In this document: positions 1 through 19,174 of the stretch, in pieces
How positions within the stretch are numbered: position 1 is the first letter of the stretch
Layout of the letters: every line of letters starts with the position of its first letter
DNA from: Trichoplax adhaerens
Lineage: Eukaryota; Placozoa; Uniplacotomia; Trichoplacea; Trichoplacidae
Length of the DNA stretch: 64,000 nucleotides
Assembly (NCBI RefSeq): GCF_000150275.1
Contig: NW_002060945.1
Location: forward strand, 9,569,650-9,633,649
Direction: 5' to 3'
Program-made: the position numbers and the translations under genes
The notes under the pieces: generated by a model
Seen by the model: the letters and a program-made list of their open reading frames with translations, nothing else
Databases searched by the model: none
Told to the model about the DNA's origin: nothing

Positions 1-240
1 AGGCAAAGGTTGATGTCTTGTCTGTAGCTATTCGTTTCAGTACTGGCTTTACATGTGATATCAATTTGAAAATCAAGTCGTCATAAAAGTGGAATAACAG
101 CAAGACTTTATTTCCAAAATAAAGTATGCATGATACTATTAATGTGGCTATGACAGAGCGATATGGTTATGTCGGAAATTTTGCCTTGACCATTGAATTA
201 ATTCATTATTAGTAGTAGTCGATTGGAGGCTATCTCTTAC

Positions 241-357
241 CATTTCGGCGTCAGCGTCTTCAAGCATCTCATCTTGTTCATCTTCTTCTTCACTTTCTTC
301 ACTTTCCAACTCCGGGCCGATATAATTACCAAACTCATCATATAGATTTGCATCCAT
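241..357 (-). CDS. EFTUD2: EFTUD2/Snu114 U5 snRNP GTPase, first coding exon (partial gene)
   Basis: This 39-codon exon starts with MDANLYDEFGNYIGPELESE, matching the strongly conserved start of the 116-kDa U5 snRNP GTPase (EFTUD2, yeast Snu114), followed by the acidic Glu/Asp stretch typical of that N-terminus. EFTUD2 is an EF-2-like GTPase that controls spliceosome activation and disassembly in the nucleus. The exon ends in phase 0 at GAAATG followed by the donor GTAAGA (240-235). The apparent reading frame continuing to 148 is intron. I looked for the next exon between 1 and 235 on the minus strand and found nothing convincing, so the rest of the gene, including all GTPase domains, lies left of the window. 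The gene is divergent from the sorcin gene at 1509. Confidence 0.85.
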
Positions 358-1508
358 GGTGCCGATGTACTATAATCGTTTTGCAATGCCTTTACAGATT
401 ATTAGTGTATAATGAATGTAAAATTTGGTGCCGCTAGTGTCGATAATTGCTGCAGTCAAAGAGAAAAAGTGCAGAAGAATCTTGGACAGTCGCCAGTAGC
501 GCGCGATCTCACAGTGTGCAGTGAATTTACCGTGCGTCCACTTCAGTCTACGGTGACTGACTGACAGTGCTGTATGGTACATAGACGTGGAGTAAAACAA
601 AGCTTCTTCTTTTACTCTACCAGTGTCAGACTATGGTCAGACAGACGGTTCTCCATCAGAATGGCACAGTCGCGTCAAGGTAACTGCGCAAGTGCAAATG
701 GAGCAACGTTTACTGTACAGTGTACAGTACAGTACGCACGAGTACAATGTACTGTACACTGTACAGTAAGTCTGATTGTTTTCCATGGCGCCCTTTCGTT
801 CCAAATCAAAGTTGGATTCCGTTGAAATTCCTGTATCATATTGATATATATATACCCGTATATCAGGCTACAATTACATATAGCATTGATCTAGTTTGGG
901 CCCGATTGAACTTACACAATTATATCTTTTCAGGGGTGCCATCGAAGTCTATCAGACGCTGCACAGTATGTACGTAAACAGTCCACAACAGTATACTGTA
1001 CTGTACACTGAGTACGTTAGCCATGGACTACTAGTAGAAGACCTGGATTGATCTCTCTCTCTTGGACGGACAGACATTCGTCGGCCTCATCTCGTCCAAA
1101 TATTGTACCAAACACTTCGTTATGGCGTACTTGAATTAGTAAGTATGCATGATGCAGTTGGTCCATTTTGAATGGACCAATGTTTCCTCAATGAAGTAAT
1201 ATTGCATTAAATCTGACTATCGGTTACCCATTTCTGCTTCAAAACAGTTATAGAAGATCGTAGACGCTATTGAAATTAATACCGTGATTTATAAACTGGA
1301 CACGGAAGATCCAAACTAAGGAATCATTGATTGATGTTAACGGTCTCATTGGGTAGGAAAAGTCCGTCTCTCCGAAGGAGTGATCAATCCAAATCTTCTT
1401 CTAGTAGTCCATGGTATAGTACAGTAATTGAACTCGGTCAATCATTACACCAAAATTTCTTGCAAGAAATCTTTTCCTAACTCCAATCCACATCCATTTT
1501 TTCTCAGT
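358..1508. promoter_or_regulatory. Divergent intergenic region between EFTUD2 and sorcin genes
   Basis: About 1.15 kb separates the two divergent start codons, so both promoters should be here. There is no recognisable coding exon. It is less AT-rich than its surroundings and holds two clusters of GTAC-type palindromes, at 711-770 (overlapping copies of GTACAGTAC, TGTACACTGTACAG) and 989-1015 (GTATACTGTACTGTACACTG). The plus-strand open frame at 574-825 runs through the palindrome cluster and looks like chance. No TATA box can be assigned with confidence. Confidence 0.5.
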
Positions 1509-4500
1509 ATGGCTTATCCTGGTTATGGTGTAAGTTTCATATTTGATGATCCCTTTCATGACTGAAAATCACCGCTGTCATTCATTTCTCAACTTCATTA
1601 GACCTTATCTATAGGCAAGGTCTATGATGTTGGTTTGCTTATTTATTAATTAATGATCATCATTTTTTTTTTTTTTTTCTGCTGGTATCATCATCATTAT
1701 TATTCACCTTTGATTATTATTTTTTCATGATTATTTCCCTTAACCAACAATGTAGTTAGTTGGATAGATCTCGTGAGTAGTTTATTTCAATTCGGCCCAA
1801 GTATACTGTCAGATCAATCGATGACAAAGCCAGCATAGATGAACGCCAAATAAGCCATCAAAATTGATATCATCGATCGAAAATCGCAATACGTATACAG
1901 TACAATACACTAGATAAAGTAAAAAGTAAAAGTAAAGATAGATAATCTTGGAGAATGCTCGTCTCATCATATTGGATCAAAATCATTTTCCATGTGCTCG
2001 ATATCGTTCTACTACTGTATGTGTGCACTACTTTGAAGTCGGCATTGGACTTGACTAGGTCGGCTCAATGCTTACCGTTCTACCCATGAAATGATAATAA
2101 TTATTATTGTAAATTACAAATTGTTGTTGCTTGTAAGATGTACGATAACAACTGCCAAAGATGTATTCGCTATCCCGCTGTGCGGTATTGGATAGGGCAG
2201 TCTTTGCATGGATCAAAATCCTTTTCCATGCAGTATTCATTTCCTATTATTTGAAATGATCATGTATTCTACAGTAGAAAATATCAGTATTCTATTTTTT
2301 ATGGCCTAACTTAATATGTAGCAAAAATAGTCAGTTCTTCCATGCTGGCACTGCCTTTTCATTAGTTCAAAATGATAACCTGCTCAGGTCACGAGCATTC
2401 TACAGTAGAAGAGATTATTTTTTATTTTTCATGGCTTAATTTAATGTGTAGCAAAAACAGTCAGTTCCTTGATGTTGACGTTGACTTTTCATCATTCGTT
2501 TCAAAATAGCAACCACCTCAAGGCTATAATCCTGCTGGAGGTTATGCAGCTTATCCTGGCGCTCAACCTGCTGGTCAGCCTGTTTCAGTCTCAACCTGTT
2601 ATCCAGCTGCTGCCCCAGTAAGTTTATTCGACACTAATATAAATATCATTATATTCCAATGAAGTAATTTGTGCTAATAAGTTGCAGGCCTGCTGCATTC
2701 GAAATTTGTCCAATTTTAAACTGCTTTTGTACTTTTAATCTCTTCTTTCACTCGTTCCCTATGTTAGGCATGACTCTAGATACTAGTTATATTATTAACG
2801 TTATTCATCAGTGCTGTATAACAAATTGTGCATGAATGTCTATTTGTAAGTAGTAATGATGTATCTATATGCAATGCTATAAGTGAGATGTTAAAACTTC
2901 ATACGTGAAAAAAACTGATTGGCGTTATCTGCTAGTTTTAATCTTACTGCACTCTGTACTGTTGGTTACTACAGTATATGGACTAACACACCATTCGACA
3001 GTAGTAACAATACTCGTATACATACAGTAAATGAAACTGGACCTTCGTTAGGAGTTCTACATGACATCGATACGAACAGCATTGCCAATGATATTGAAAA
3101 TCGTAACTCTTACTGATTCCATCGTCACTTTTACTACAATACAGATCAAGCTAAATAATTTAATACAATGTATGCAACAGTCTACTAGGCCTAATTATAT
3201 CCTATTATCATCGTACTAATACATTATGTGTTCGTTCCTTAATCTGTAACATACTTTAAGATGTTCTTCAGAAATCGTTCATATTAAGGTGATGAAGGCG
3301 AACATCATTCTAATACCATGTCATCTCTGCTGTTTTATACTTTTAATACTATATATTATGATTTGAAAAATGAAAAATAGGTAGTGTTATCCATGAAAAT
3401 CGTTACTAAATGTTGGCATTACAATTTCACTAATTTTATCAGAATCGAGTTGCTACCAATAATAGCCTACCACACAGTTGATCATATTTTTACAAATACA
3501 AATTTTAACACTGATTGATTAACCGCTATCAAAATATGTTATCGTGTGATCTTTTATGTTGATTGTATTCAATTCCTCTCTGTATCCTTTGCGGTGCAAC
3601 TTTGACTAGCACGTGAAGTTTTGCAGTGGTGAATCTTCTCTCTGACGAATCGTAATCAAATACTCTTTTATTTCAAAACTGCAGGGAGGCGTTGATCCTT
3701 TACATGGCTATTTCTCAGCCGTAGCTGGAAGTGTAAGTCTTACCCAGTTAGTATAGTTTATTTGTATTCTAGTTGATTTGAAATTATTACCGCCTACTTA
3801 CGATATATGAATTCAGTGATAAACATAGCAGCTCTACTGTGCTATACATGCAATGGATAGATTTATTTTGTCGTTTTTTGAATATATTACTGGAGCTATG
3901 GCTGGCCCACATCTTTCTGTAAAGTTTGTAGGCTACACAAATTACAATATTATCATTTAATTAAAAATAGATTTAAAATCTCAAAACCGTAATATTAAAA
4001 TGGCTAACGCAGTAATTCATGATACTTGAAATAAATTACGTATTGCTTAATGATTGTAAAATGGTAGTAGGATTGACCAATAGAACCATCATCTGGCAGG
4101 TAGTTATGCATTGAAATGCCCATTATCTACGTTACTAAACATTCTAGAGAGAATCTCTTGTCATCTCCTCTTGATTATATTATTACGGAATATAGTACAT
4201 CAGTTTAAGATAATCTATTTATCAAAAATTATTAGCTGTAAATGAACAATTTTCGAACCATCGACAATCAACTAACTCTCTTTCTTAAATATCAAAATAG
4301 GACATATAACTTAATTAAGGTACTTTTGAGCTTTCAAAGTAACTCAGCTCATAAAATAATGAACAATAATACCGAATCATCGCGCTATTACAAAATGATA
4401 ACTGTTCTGTATAACGCTATATTCATTATTTTAAATTACATTCATAGTCTATACCAGGATTTTAGGATTAGTATTTTATTATTTCGCCAACGTCAATTAA

Positions 4501-6146
4501 TTACATGGCATTGAGTATATAAGTAAAATGTTATCAAGAGTATTATGGTAATGTTGATACTAAACTAGTGGGATAAGGAATTAGATTGGATCTTATTTTA
4601 CGCAGAACTCTCTGAATCACTCCATGTTACAATTACGTAGCTACGGTAGCTGACATAGTCTGTACATGCATTTGTTTTTGCAGGATCAACAAATAGATGC
4701 TCATGAGTTACAAAGATGTTTAACACAATCTGGAATTGCTGGTAATTACCAACGTAAGTGATGTACACATTTCAGTGGAATAGTAACAATAACAAATAAC
4801 CTTCAGAAATATAACGTTAAAAATGTAATATTTAACAGTGAATAGCAAATATGAGAAACATCCTTAATTTTAATAGTAAAAGTTTTTAATAAATTTTAAA
4901 TCTGTTGTACCCATAGAGTTCAGCCTCGACACTTGCAGGTTAGTCTTATGGATTAAAATTATTAACCAATTTTTAAAAAATGAAAATATTAAACCATACA
5001 TTGACGTTCAACTTTGTCTAAACTACTTGCGATACTGTATTATCATGTATGATTATGTGCTCTGTTAAGCTAATAATGCAAGTAGTTGCATATAGTACAG
5101 TACATATGCGTTATGATTATCACTATACAATATCTTAATGTATGATATTATTAATCAACTAATACGCCGTTTTTTGGTTTTAGGATAATGATTGCAATGC
5201 TCGACGTATCCGAGTTCGATATTTTATGACAATGCTGTTTGTTTATAATACTAAATTTAATGTGGCACTTTACTAAAGTCTATATAAGTAGTATTAGCTT
5301 TAAAATAATACACAAACGACTTGAATACTACCCTATGAAATATTGTCGATATTTTCAATCTTAATTCATAATCAGTACGACTACAGTGGAAAGATGGGAT
5401 TCCAAGAATTTAAACAATTATGGGGATGTCTAAGTCAATGGAAAGTTAGTCTTATTTTATAATATTTTCCTCCGTAGCTGATAATAAGTTTATCATCGAT
5501 CAAAGTTTAATGGTCTTAAGTAACCTTAATTTAATATAATATTTTTCCGAATAGACTACATTCCTTCAATACGACAGCGATCGATCTGGAACTTGTGAAC
5601 CTCACGAACTTTATGCGGCTATAGCGAGTTTCGGATACCGCTTGAGTCCTCAAGCCTTGAATATAATGGTAAAGCGTTATTCGGATAATGGAAGAATTGC
5701 CTTTGACAATTTCATAAGTTGCATTACTCGGCTGAAAACGCTGACAGGTTAAAGAATAAGTAGCACGCTTATTCGATTACTTATACTTATAATATCAGTT
5801 TGTTGAATGAACCTCATATTGTAAAATGTAATTGTACACAGTATGTGTATTATTGTTAATATTAAAACAAGAAGCATAGTCAATAACTATAAAATAATTC
5901 TACTCTAATCAAAATAGAGCGATTCCAACAACGTGACACTGCTAAAAATGGCATGGTGCAATTTCATTATGACGATGTAAGGAGTGCAAAATTTCCTTCT
6001 TGTTAATTTTCAAATATTATTCTCTACCTAATCTTGTATTCGGCAGCTGTTCGATTCAATTACACTAGTGCATGTGCTTCTACAATACTCTTATAATCGT
6101 GCAAATGATTTTCTTTCAGTTTATCCAGGTTAGCATGTTTGTCTGA
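1509..6146 (+). CDS. SRI: Sorcin-like penta-EF-hand calcium-binding protein, 10 exons, 212 aa
   Basis: Exons: 1509-1529, 2510-2617, 3685-3732, 4684-4753, 4917-4938, 5184-5205, 5376-5444, 5555-5747, 5918-5976, 6120-6146. All junctions are GT-AG and frames join without a break. The N-terminus (MAYPGYG, then a Gly/Pro/Tyr/Ala-rich tract) is the flexible tail of sorcin/grancalcin. EF1 follows with DPLHGYFSAVAGSDQQIDA and ELQRCLTQSGIAG, then EF2 (MLDYDYSGKMGFQEFKQLW), EF3 (YDSDRSGTCEPHELYAAI), EF4 (RYSDNGRIAFDNFISC) and EF5 (RDTAKNGMVQFHYDDFIQ), ending in FIQVSMFV where vertebrate sorcin has FIQCVMSV. The length is close to human sorcin (198 aa). Family members dimerise through EF5 and move to membranes on binding calcium. 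Two exons are only 22 nt. Sorcin fits better than peflin or PDCD6 by the start and end, but the exact subfamily is not certain. Confidence 0.88.
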
Positions 6147-8072
6147 ACGTGGCACACAAAGAACCATTCCTGTAGACCTAGTTTGAAAGCGTTAGACTAT
6201 AGGAAAACTGCTAAATGTCCAATTGTTTACATCTCTTTCTTGATCTAGATATTGATTAAAAAGTAATGAATGCAATAGCTGTTTTACGCATGTTAATGCA
6301 TTAATTAACGATAGAACATAAAGTACAGTATTGCCACTTTTAATCCTTCAAATATACATTGCTGTATCCGACATAAAAATACACCTAATATGTTCACATA
6401 GAGAATTTCATCATCTCTTTCCATAGTACCACTTTTATTGCAATATTATATATGTCTTATAGTTTAGAAAAAATGACATGAATTTAATTAGTTCGTTTTA
6501 TCAGTGTTTATTCCATTTGTGGAATAAAAAATTTATCACATTAATGTATAAAATCGTATAAAGCAATTATACTTTACTGCCACCCATACACATATGCAGT
6601 ATCTACCATGGTAGAAATTCAAAATCAACTGATATCATTACCGTAAATAGCTCGTATGACTTCGTCACATCTACTACTATAGTAGTATTTCGTGTAAATA
6701 ACGTCAATTATGGGCACTTATTACTACTAGTATTCTAGACTTATCATTGCGAGAGTACTCCTCATGCAGTATAATATTAAATATTACTACCCATAAATGC
6801 AGTTCTAAGTATTTATCGGTACAGCATCGTTTTGCAATCTTTTAATAATAATAGCAATCTCTATAGTGATACCACCCATACATCTCACTTGTAGGATTTG
6901 TGTTGTACTAATGTAATTTATAAACTCATAAGAGCATCCAATATCAATGTTTGCGGCTGATTTCAATAGTTTATGCATGGTATCAATTTATCGCTCAACA
7001 TTTTCTTTCATATATTAAATACCCGTAAAATTTTATTGCAACTGATCCATTAACTACGATAACAAATTCAATTTTACAATTAAAAACGAGTACTAATAAA
7101 TTCAGGCCTTTCAAACACATATTTCAAATAATTCAATATAACTTCATCACAGTTATATTGGAATGAATGTCGTTTGCTTAAAAACTACTCAAAAATAAAT
7201 ATAAAATAAGTTCGTAGAATATTTTAGAAAAATTTGCTTAAACGTATTCTATTTGTAAGTCGATTTCGTAGAGTAACTTTGAACAAATATATATCAAAGA
7301 GAAATGAATCTATACAACAATACATATAAAAACGATAGCAATCAATTAATTCTGCAAGTTTGAAACCTTAACAAGCGATTTTATCTAATCAGTATAAGAA
7401 ATAACAAGTATTCCAAATTCGTGCTTTTATATAATTTAGTCTATCAATAATTCTTTGCCAGATTTTCTCCATAAGTAAAGAATTAGTACATTTGCAAGAG
7501 GATAATGTATACACTGTATAAGTTCGAACTTTAAGAAGAACAATATCAATTTATCCACAGTAATAATTTTAATCCCATCCTATCGATCGGATGTAGTTAT
7601 CATCTAATCACATTAACTGTAACCAAAAATGGTCTATGCTGAATAAATACACCATAAGTGATATTTATAACTGCATTATATAAAGACATGAAAAATATAA
7701 TTCGCTTTCATATAATTATATTGTCTAGAAAGTAACAGTTTACATTACAAGCTAATTGTAAAGCCTATAGGGGCCTTGATGCTGATATAATGCTAGAGCT
7801 CCTTGATTTTTGCTAGTACATTAAAAAAAAAATAATTTTATTAGTTTCTACTCATACTGTAAAGGACAGTATCAACTAAATTAAATCTATTTAAGTATTA
7901 GAGTAATCACTCAAGCGATTTACCGTTCGCATCTCAGATCTACTATCTCTTCTAGTAATTTTCGGTAATGAAAGAGCAGAGGCGCTAAAATACGATTGTA
8001 GACAACACATATAGTGAGTTAATTGTGATCATAAAGTAATTAATTAAAAATGAGATTAAGAATTAACATCTA
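6147..8072. other. Convergent intergenic region, sorcin / TTLL4-like
   Basis: AT-rich 1.9 kb between two 3' ends. It contains a plus-strand AATAAA near 6523 that could serve sorcin and a TTTATT (minus-strand AATAAA) near 7836 that could serve the TTLL4-like gene. I see no exon, no tandem repeat and only one isolated GTACAGTA (about 6321), in contrast to the divergent regions. Confidence 0.4.
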
Positions 8073-13212
<5,140 letters not shown>

Positions 13213-15559
13213 AATTATAATGGGTGTTACCAAGTAAATCTAATATCTTTGTAGAAAGTATTGCTACAATATCAAATAAAAAGCAAATTTCTTAATTGAT
13301 CATCTATGAAGAGGAACGAATCGGTTTACTATTTACTTGGACTATCTATTCATCATCTACTGTCAAATAGACTCTAAAATTATGAAAAAAAACGAAGTTG
13401 ACAAAATTAAGGCCTTAAAGCTTCAACTTACCTAGCTGTCTACTAAATTTATTTATACTTTCATTGCAGTCTACTGTACGTTGAGTTAAAATTTCTTCTG
13501 CAAGTACTGATTATTGGCAGCTAATAGAATTGATTACAACTTTTCGTTTTACCATAGGGGTAAGATGACCATCAATTGCAATCAACTTGAGATGTTGAAT
13601 TCTTTCCAAAACTATCGATTAATTTTCCTTATTCCGTATGTAAAATTGTGTTCATTTATCTGCATCGAGTTCAAATGTATTTCATTCCTATTTATGCAGG
13701 CTACGTTGTGGATTACTCAATTTATCTATTCTCTCTAAACTGTTAATTTGCTAGTAGATTAAATTGATGAAGAAAAAACACTTGCTATTGAATATTAATG
13801 TTGTCCAGATGATTCTTCAATCTTAAACGTTATTTAAGCTGGTTGTATGAGGCTTGTTCTGCTCGATGTATAATTTAAGACCATGAGTAAAATAACAATG
13901 TATTTTGTTTGGTTGTCAATACAACATTCTTCTCTATAGTAGGATGAATTTAGTCCAGCGTAGAAAGAGTATAGTGTATCAATCGACAAGATATAGTCAA
14001 TGAGTTCACCAATGCTTTATTACTTATATCATAATTGATTTTACGCGTATTATTCTTTACCTATCATTCCTGAACAAGGTATAGAATATAGTATTAAGGC
14101 AAAATATCAATAAATCATTAGTTGATACTGAATGCAAATGTAAACAGCTCAGTAGATTGCAAGCATCGTGAATAACAAGCCAACCAATCATATAGCAAAG
14201 TTTTATGTACCTTGTTGCTATGGTGATGTCCGGTATAACAACGGTAGCAAGCGCTTCCTCCAAGCTGGATGGGGGGGGGGGGTGGCTTTGACGTAGGAGC
14301 ACTGCAAGATCAATATTATAATTATGGATATTTCTTCTATCCCAATAAAGTCTAGTGTAGTCGTTTAAGATAGGGTAGGAAAGAAAGAAACGCATTGAAG
14401 GTATTCATTTGCGAGAGACAGTTTTAATTACTTTGCGATAGTATCTCATAGAGATCCACTCAGGCGGTTGAAGCAGCGCTTAAATAATGTCACCCCTTAC
14501 GGTGTTGATAGGCAGGTTAATGCGCATAGAACACTCGATCGAGATAAAACTACACACGCTTGTATACGCTTGAGTACAAGCGGGCTCGATAAGCCAGAGT
14601 GACATTATATTTGTTCCGGGCTACCCTTGTGCGGTATCGGCCAACTTTCGCTGGTCAATTTAACTCCACCGTCTAGCTACAAGCGTACAGTATACTGTAC
14701 AGTACTATGCATTACTGCTGATATTGGCTAGCCAGCTGGCAAGCTTATTGAATACTTAAACCTTTAAAGATTTAACGTGAACGATCCTTTTCTGTCCCTT
14801 TCTCTTTTCTTCAGTAACATAGTGTAGAATACAATTTTGCTGATTGAAATCATCCAATTTCAACAACTTTGTAAACTGATATTTTGACCCGTACGATGGC
14901 TCACTATGACGCATCTACCCTAGTATGCGGTGTATAGTCACATAGTCAATAGAGGGTCAAAAATACAAAGCAAAACTTCATTGGTACACAGCTGTGGCTC
15001 CATTCTACTATAGATTTTCGACCTAAATGACATAAAGAACATTCTTTAGGCTTATGATGATGATTTCTGATTTCTCAAGGAAGAGGTGTTGTTATTTTAA
15101 CGCGTGCTTAACTCCAAGTGAAATCAATGTCACCCATAAACGACCAATATCATTTTGCTAGCGATTTAAGCTAGCGGATTACTAGGTCTACACTACCATA
15201 CAATCTATAGTATGGGTACTGGCTACAGTAGAATCATCATAGGGTGACATTTTTTTTGTACAGTGAGACGATCGCTTGACTGACGTCACGGAGTACCGTA
15301 CAGTACTCGGAGCTCAGTAGAATTACTGTAGTAGCACGACTTGAAATACATCGCAACTGACTTTCCATAGTAAACCCTTGGACTGGAGACGATTTAACCT
15401 TGCTAGTTGGCAGAATCATGTCTTCCCATCACAACAGTTGAACTCTTTCCGTTCAAAAAGTTGAATCCAACGACATCCATTCTATATTAAAGTCGTCATG
15501 TATCAGACTTATTTAGATTTATAATTATCGCATACTTTGAGCCAAATCGATTGACGATA
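13213..15559. promoter_or_regulatory. Divergent intergenic region, TTLL4-like / SH3BP5-like
   Basis: 2.3 kb between two divergent start codons. It contains a run of 12 G at 14271-14282, GTAC palindromes at 14684-14707 (GTACAGTATACTGTACAGTA) and 15293-15307 (GTACCGTACAGTAC), and a CRE-like site at 15281-15288. The half nearest SH3BP5 (14450-15320) is visibly richer in GC. A 112-residue minus-strand open frame at 14057-14395 begins with ATG but resembles nothing I recognise. Confidence 0.4.
15281..15288. promoter_or_regulatory. Consensus CRE/ATF site TGACGTCA
   Basis: A perfect TGACGTCA palindrome, the consensus for CREB/ATF bZIP factors, lies 272 nt upstream of the SH3BP5-like start codon and next to a GTAC palindrome. 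A single 8-mer could occur by chance; the position in a likely promoter is the only support. Confidence 0.3.
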
Positions 15560-18264
15560 ATGGAAAATTCCAAGGAAGAAAATCTACCTGATGTTACTGA
15601 ATCGAACAACTCGCCAAAGCAAAATGAGCCATATCAGGAAGAAGAAGTGGATCCAAGAGTACAGGTACCCATTGCATACATGATCGTAGCATAGACTGTA
15701 TCGTGTTGTAATTGATATTTTAATCAGTCATAGCACGAGCAAAGTACTTGATAGCTAGGCTTCTACTATTCGACTTGGCCTGAGCAATAATACATAAGCC
15801 TAAATGAACTGCGTTATCGAGTATATTAGTGGCTTAGCATGGCTTAAGTCAAAAGAAATGGAGTTTTACCTTTTCTCTACATTTTCATAGTGTATTAGCC
15901 TGTGCTAAGGCAATCTTGATATCCAATTCAAGTGAAGTTGATTTAGGATTAGCCTTCATTTCTACGCTAGAATGCCAACAGTAAATGATGTTGATATCTG
16001 TCGATTACAACAATAGATAAGACATCTTGTAGACAAGCTCGATTGATTTATAAAGAATAAAAATCGATCTGAAAGTCAGTACTAAAGACGACTGTAATAG
16101 CGAGATTTTCTACTGTTATGAGAAACGTAAAAGTGATCTATCGTTGCTAGACCTGACAGTCTTTGCAACATGGAAGTTCTAATACAATTCATCATTTTGA
16201 TTACGATCTTTTAGAAATTCTTAGAAATACTCAATGTCAAGGCTGTTGAAATTAACGATCTTGAAAAGAAAATTGAAGTAAGTAGAAAAGACATCAATTA
16301 GGTATATCGGTATAATAGACAATGATGGATATTTCATACAGTTCAAACGTTTTGCCATCAAAAATTAATGTATAGCATCAGGCTCGATACGATTGTTATA
16401 ATATTAGGAATGAACGCCTACTGCACTACTTTAACTTAGTATTGTTTTGTAGAAATTGGAAGTAAATTGGAGACGTTTATCAATGTCAATATTACAGTGC
16501 TAGACGAGTCAGTTTTGTATGTTCAATTTATTTATTCAAGCTGTGGATTAAATCCATCTTCTCTAGTTATAAGCTCCAATAATTATATAGTTAGACGATG
16601 ATCGTTGTGAAGAATCGATAGTGAACGCACCTATGACCACATTTTAAAATGGCTATCATACTGAACCATTATTCTTGTGTTGTACTTCTGTTTACGCGCA
16701 GAATAATTTGTAAAGTTGGATATAGTAGGATGCCTTATTACTAATTCTACAACGTTTTGTTTACTCTACTGTACTAGATCATCAAGAGTCTCTTATATTG
16801 TTACAATTTACGATTATATAAATACTAACACAGCAAGATCACAAGAATGCATAATACTATACAAATTCTAATGTAAGAGTACAATGCAATATACAGTATA
16901 ACGAAATTGCCTCTTATAATGAATGACGCAACAGGCACAACGAGCAGCTTTCCAGCGTACACTTAATGAACTTGTTCCTCAACTTGAGGAGATCAAGAAA
17001 AAACGTGGTAAATATATCGCGATGGCTAGTCCATACTATAAAGCATTGGATTATCTTTACAAGGTTTGATCTTTCTATCATGTCATTATAACCAACGATC
17101 TATATAGGAGCTACAGGATATACCAAAGAAATTGCTTTAGTGTACGGTACACCACATGTCATGAAAACAGTATCAGACAGTATTCTACTTGCATGGACTG
17201 TAGTATTCCAGATTTTTACGCTTTGATAATTCCCATAGAATAGATAACTTAATACTAGTAAATACTTTTAATAAATATTCTACGTGAGTTTTATCGGCAA
17301 TGAATAACATAAACTTTTATATTAATCCACTAAAGTGTCGTCGAAACTTACAAGCAAAGACACTACTATATCAACAAGCTAAATTAGACCACGAAGAAGC
17401 CAAACATAAGGTTTCTGCTGTAGAAGAAAGTTTTGAGGCTACTGGTGGACTGGAGATGACGGAATCAAAACAAGAGTCTTTAAATAGGGCTACAAACAAG
17501 GTAAAGATGATACCGGATGCTTTTGTTTCTATCCCACAAAATTATCATTTCCCGATTTATTCAAAAGATGTATTCTTGCATTGTAACTAATTTTTTAAAG
17601 GTCAATGACGCCGAACATAGAAAAGATCTTTTAGAAGCTGAACATAAAAAAGTAATCTTATCTTGTAGTGAGGCAGAAAATCGATGTCAGATTTTGAAAA
17701 AAAATCTAAAGAAAGCGACAAAAAAAGCAAAGTATGTCGCAGTTAGCTAACTTGTCTACGATATCTGTTTTTTCAAAAACTATAGCAGGTGTAGCCTTTG
17801 TGCCAAGTCGAAAATTCTTGAAAGCTGTATTTTAAAAATCTGTAAATTGCGCTTTATTTAGGCCTTTTTACGACTTGAAAGAAAAGTGTAATGCTTTACT
17901 CAATGAACATAAACGACAAATTGAAAAATACACTCGAGCCATAAAGTCGTGTAAAGAAGAGTATGCTGCCACTTTGCTTACCCTAGAACTGTTAAGTGAA
18001 AATATTCATGAGAGCCGCAGTAAATTAAATTTAGCCCAATTTAATGAAGACAATACCGAAAATGATCAATCAGCTAATGTCGGCAATTACATAGAGGATT
18101 TATCAAATCGTCTTGACAATGAATTTGAAATCTTTAACGATGAAGCATCTGTGAATAGCAGTACTCCTTCGCTAGCTAGTGATATAGAGCAGAATTGTAA
18201 CATCGATGATGACCCTGAAAATGAGAATGTAGCTGATACTTCCGAAATAAATGACTCTACGTAG
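15560..18264 (+). CDS. SH3BP5: SH3BP5-like Rab11 guanine nucleotide exchange factor, 6 exons, 331 aa
   Basis: Exons: 15560-15664, 16215-16277, 16935-17063, 17336-17500, 17601-17731, 17862-18264; all GT-AG and in frame. After an acidic start, EEEVDPRVQ opens the SH3BP5 domain, which is almost entirely coiled coil (residues about 30-255). Recognisable family segments are ASPYYKALDYLYK (family: KPYWEARR), a block rich in Lys, Glu and Ala, DAEHRKDLLEAEHKK, and NLKKATKKAKPFYDLKEK, matching the family's INKSKPYFELKAKY. The C-terminal 90 residues are acidic and Ser-rich with no visible domain. SH3BP5 (Sab) and REI-1 form long helical hairpins that activate Rab11 on recycling endosomes; SH3BP5 is also reported as a mitochondrial JNK docking protein. 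Only one member of the family is seen here. Confidence 0.88.
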
Positions 18265-19174
18265 TATTCGCTACTTAAGCCTTTTTGTTGTTAAATAAGA
18301 TAGATTGAAGATATCAAACCTTCTTACTGTATAATATGTTATGGTACTTCAGATTGAAAGCTCTCTTATACCACCATTAAGATTGTTACAAAATCTATTT
18401 TTGTATCGCCTATTATAGTATTGTACCAAGGTTTTTAGTGATTTTAAGCAAATATTGTAAACAAGCCGTCATTCTGACCTCGATAAGTTATGTTTCTGTG
18501 TTACCATTATAAATAATTGAAGACTATAATGTACTGATACATCAAGCATATGCGTACTCGTGTATTTGATCTCGATGCAGCCACTGTTTACAAATTTTTG
18601 TGTCATAACAAATATAATTGTTAAATCGAAGAAGACAAGTTTAGTTATAGCTATGATTCATGATTATGCTTTTATTGATAGGGTGTATAAAAATAATGGA
18701 TGATTATGAATAATTGATATAGATTTATATCGTATCATTTATGACGTTGGATGCCCTGGATGTAATAAATTACGGCACATATTGTACTGTAGGTATTATC
18801 GGAATCAAAGAAAGCTGACTTTGCTCAACGTATTAAATTTTACAATACAAAATATTCTATTAACTTTGCTTCAGTGTCGTATATGCAGAAGTTAGCTATC
18901 GCTCCCGCGTAAAATTTTATATCGTGTAAACCAATCATTACAAATTGAAGATACATTGGAATAATTTATTATTTCAAAAAGTTTATGTTGGATGTATATT
19001 ATATTATATCACAATTAATCTGAACTCATTATTATTGTCTGCGTCAAATTGATATTGCAATTGTTGAAATTAAATCGTGTTGTAATCCATTAGTGTGCTA
19101 ATACTGTAGTACGGTTTAACTCTAAAGCGAATATTCATTACAACAACTATTGTATGATGGAATAAAAATAAGGT
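18265..19174. other. Convergent intergenic region, SH3BP5-like / SNAP47-like
   Basis: AT-rich 0.9 kb holding both 3' ends. A TTTATT near 18965 (minus-strand AATAAA) may end SNAP47 transcripts, and an AATAAA near 18762 may end SH3BP5 transcripts. No exon or repeat seen. Confidence 0.35.

Noticed and set aside
1-235. Second exon of EFTUD2 near the left edge
   Set aside because: The minus-strand frame KPVLKRIATDK after an AG was considered but does not align with the family sequence after the first exon.
574-825. 83-codon plus-strand open frame upstream of sorcin
   Set aside because: Runs through the GTAC palindrome cluster (VQCTVQY repeats), lies in the divergent promoter region, and does not continue into sorcin.
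14057-14395. 112-codon minus-strand open frame with ATG and a Pro run
   Set aside because: The Pro run is only the poly-C/G tract; there is no family resemblance, and its donor phase does not fit the TTLL4 exon that follows.
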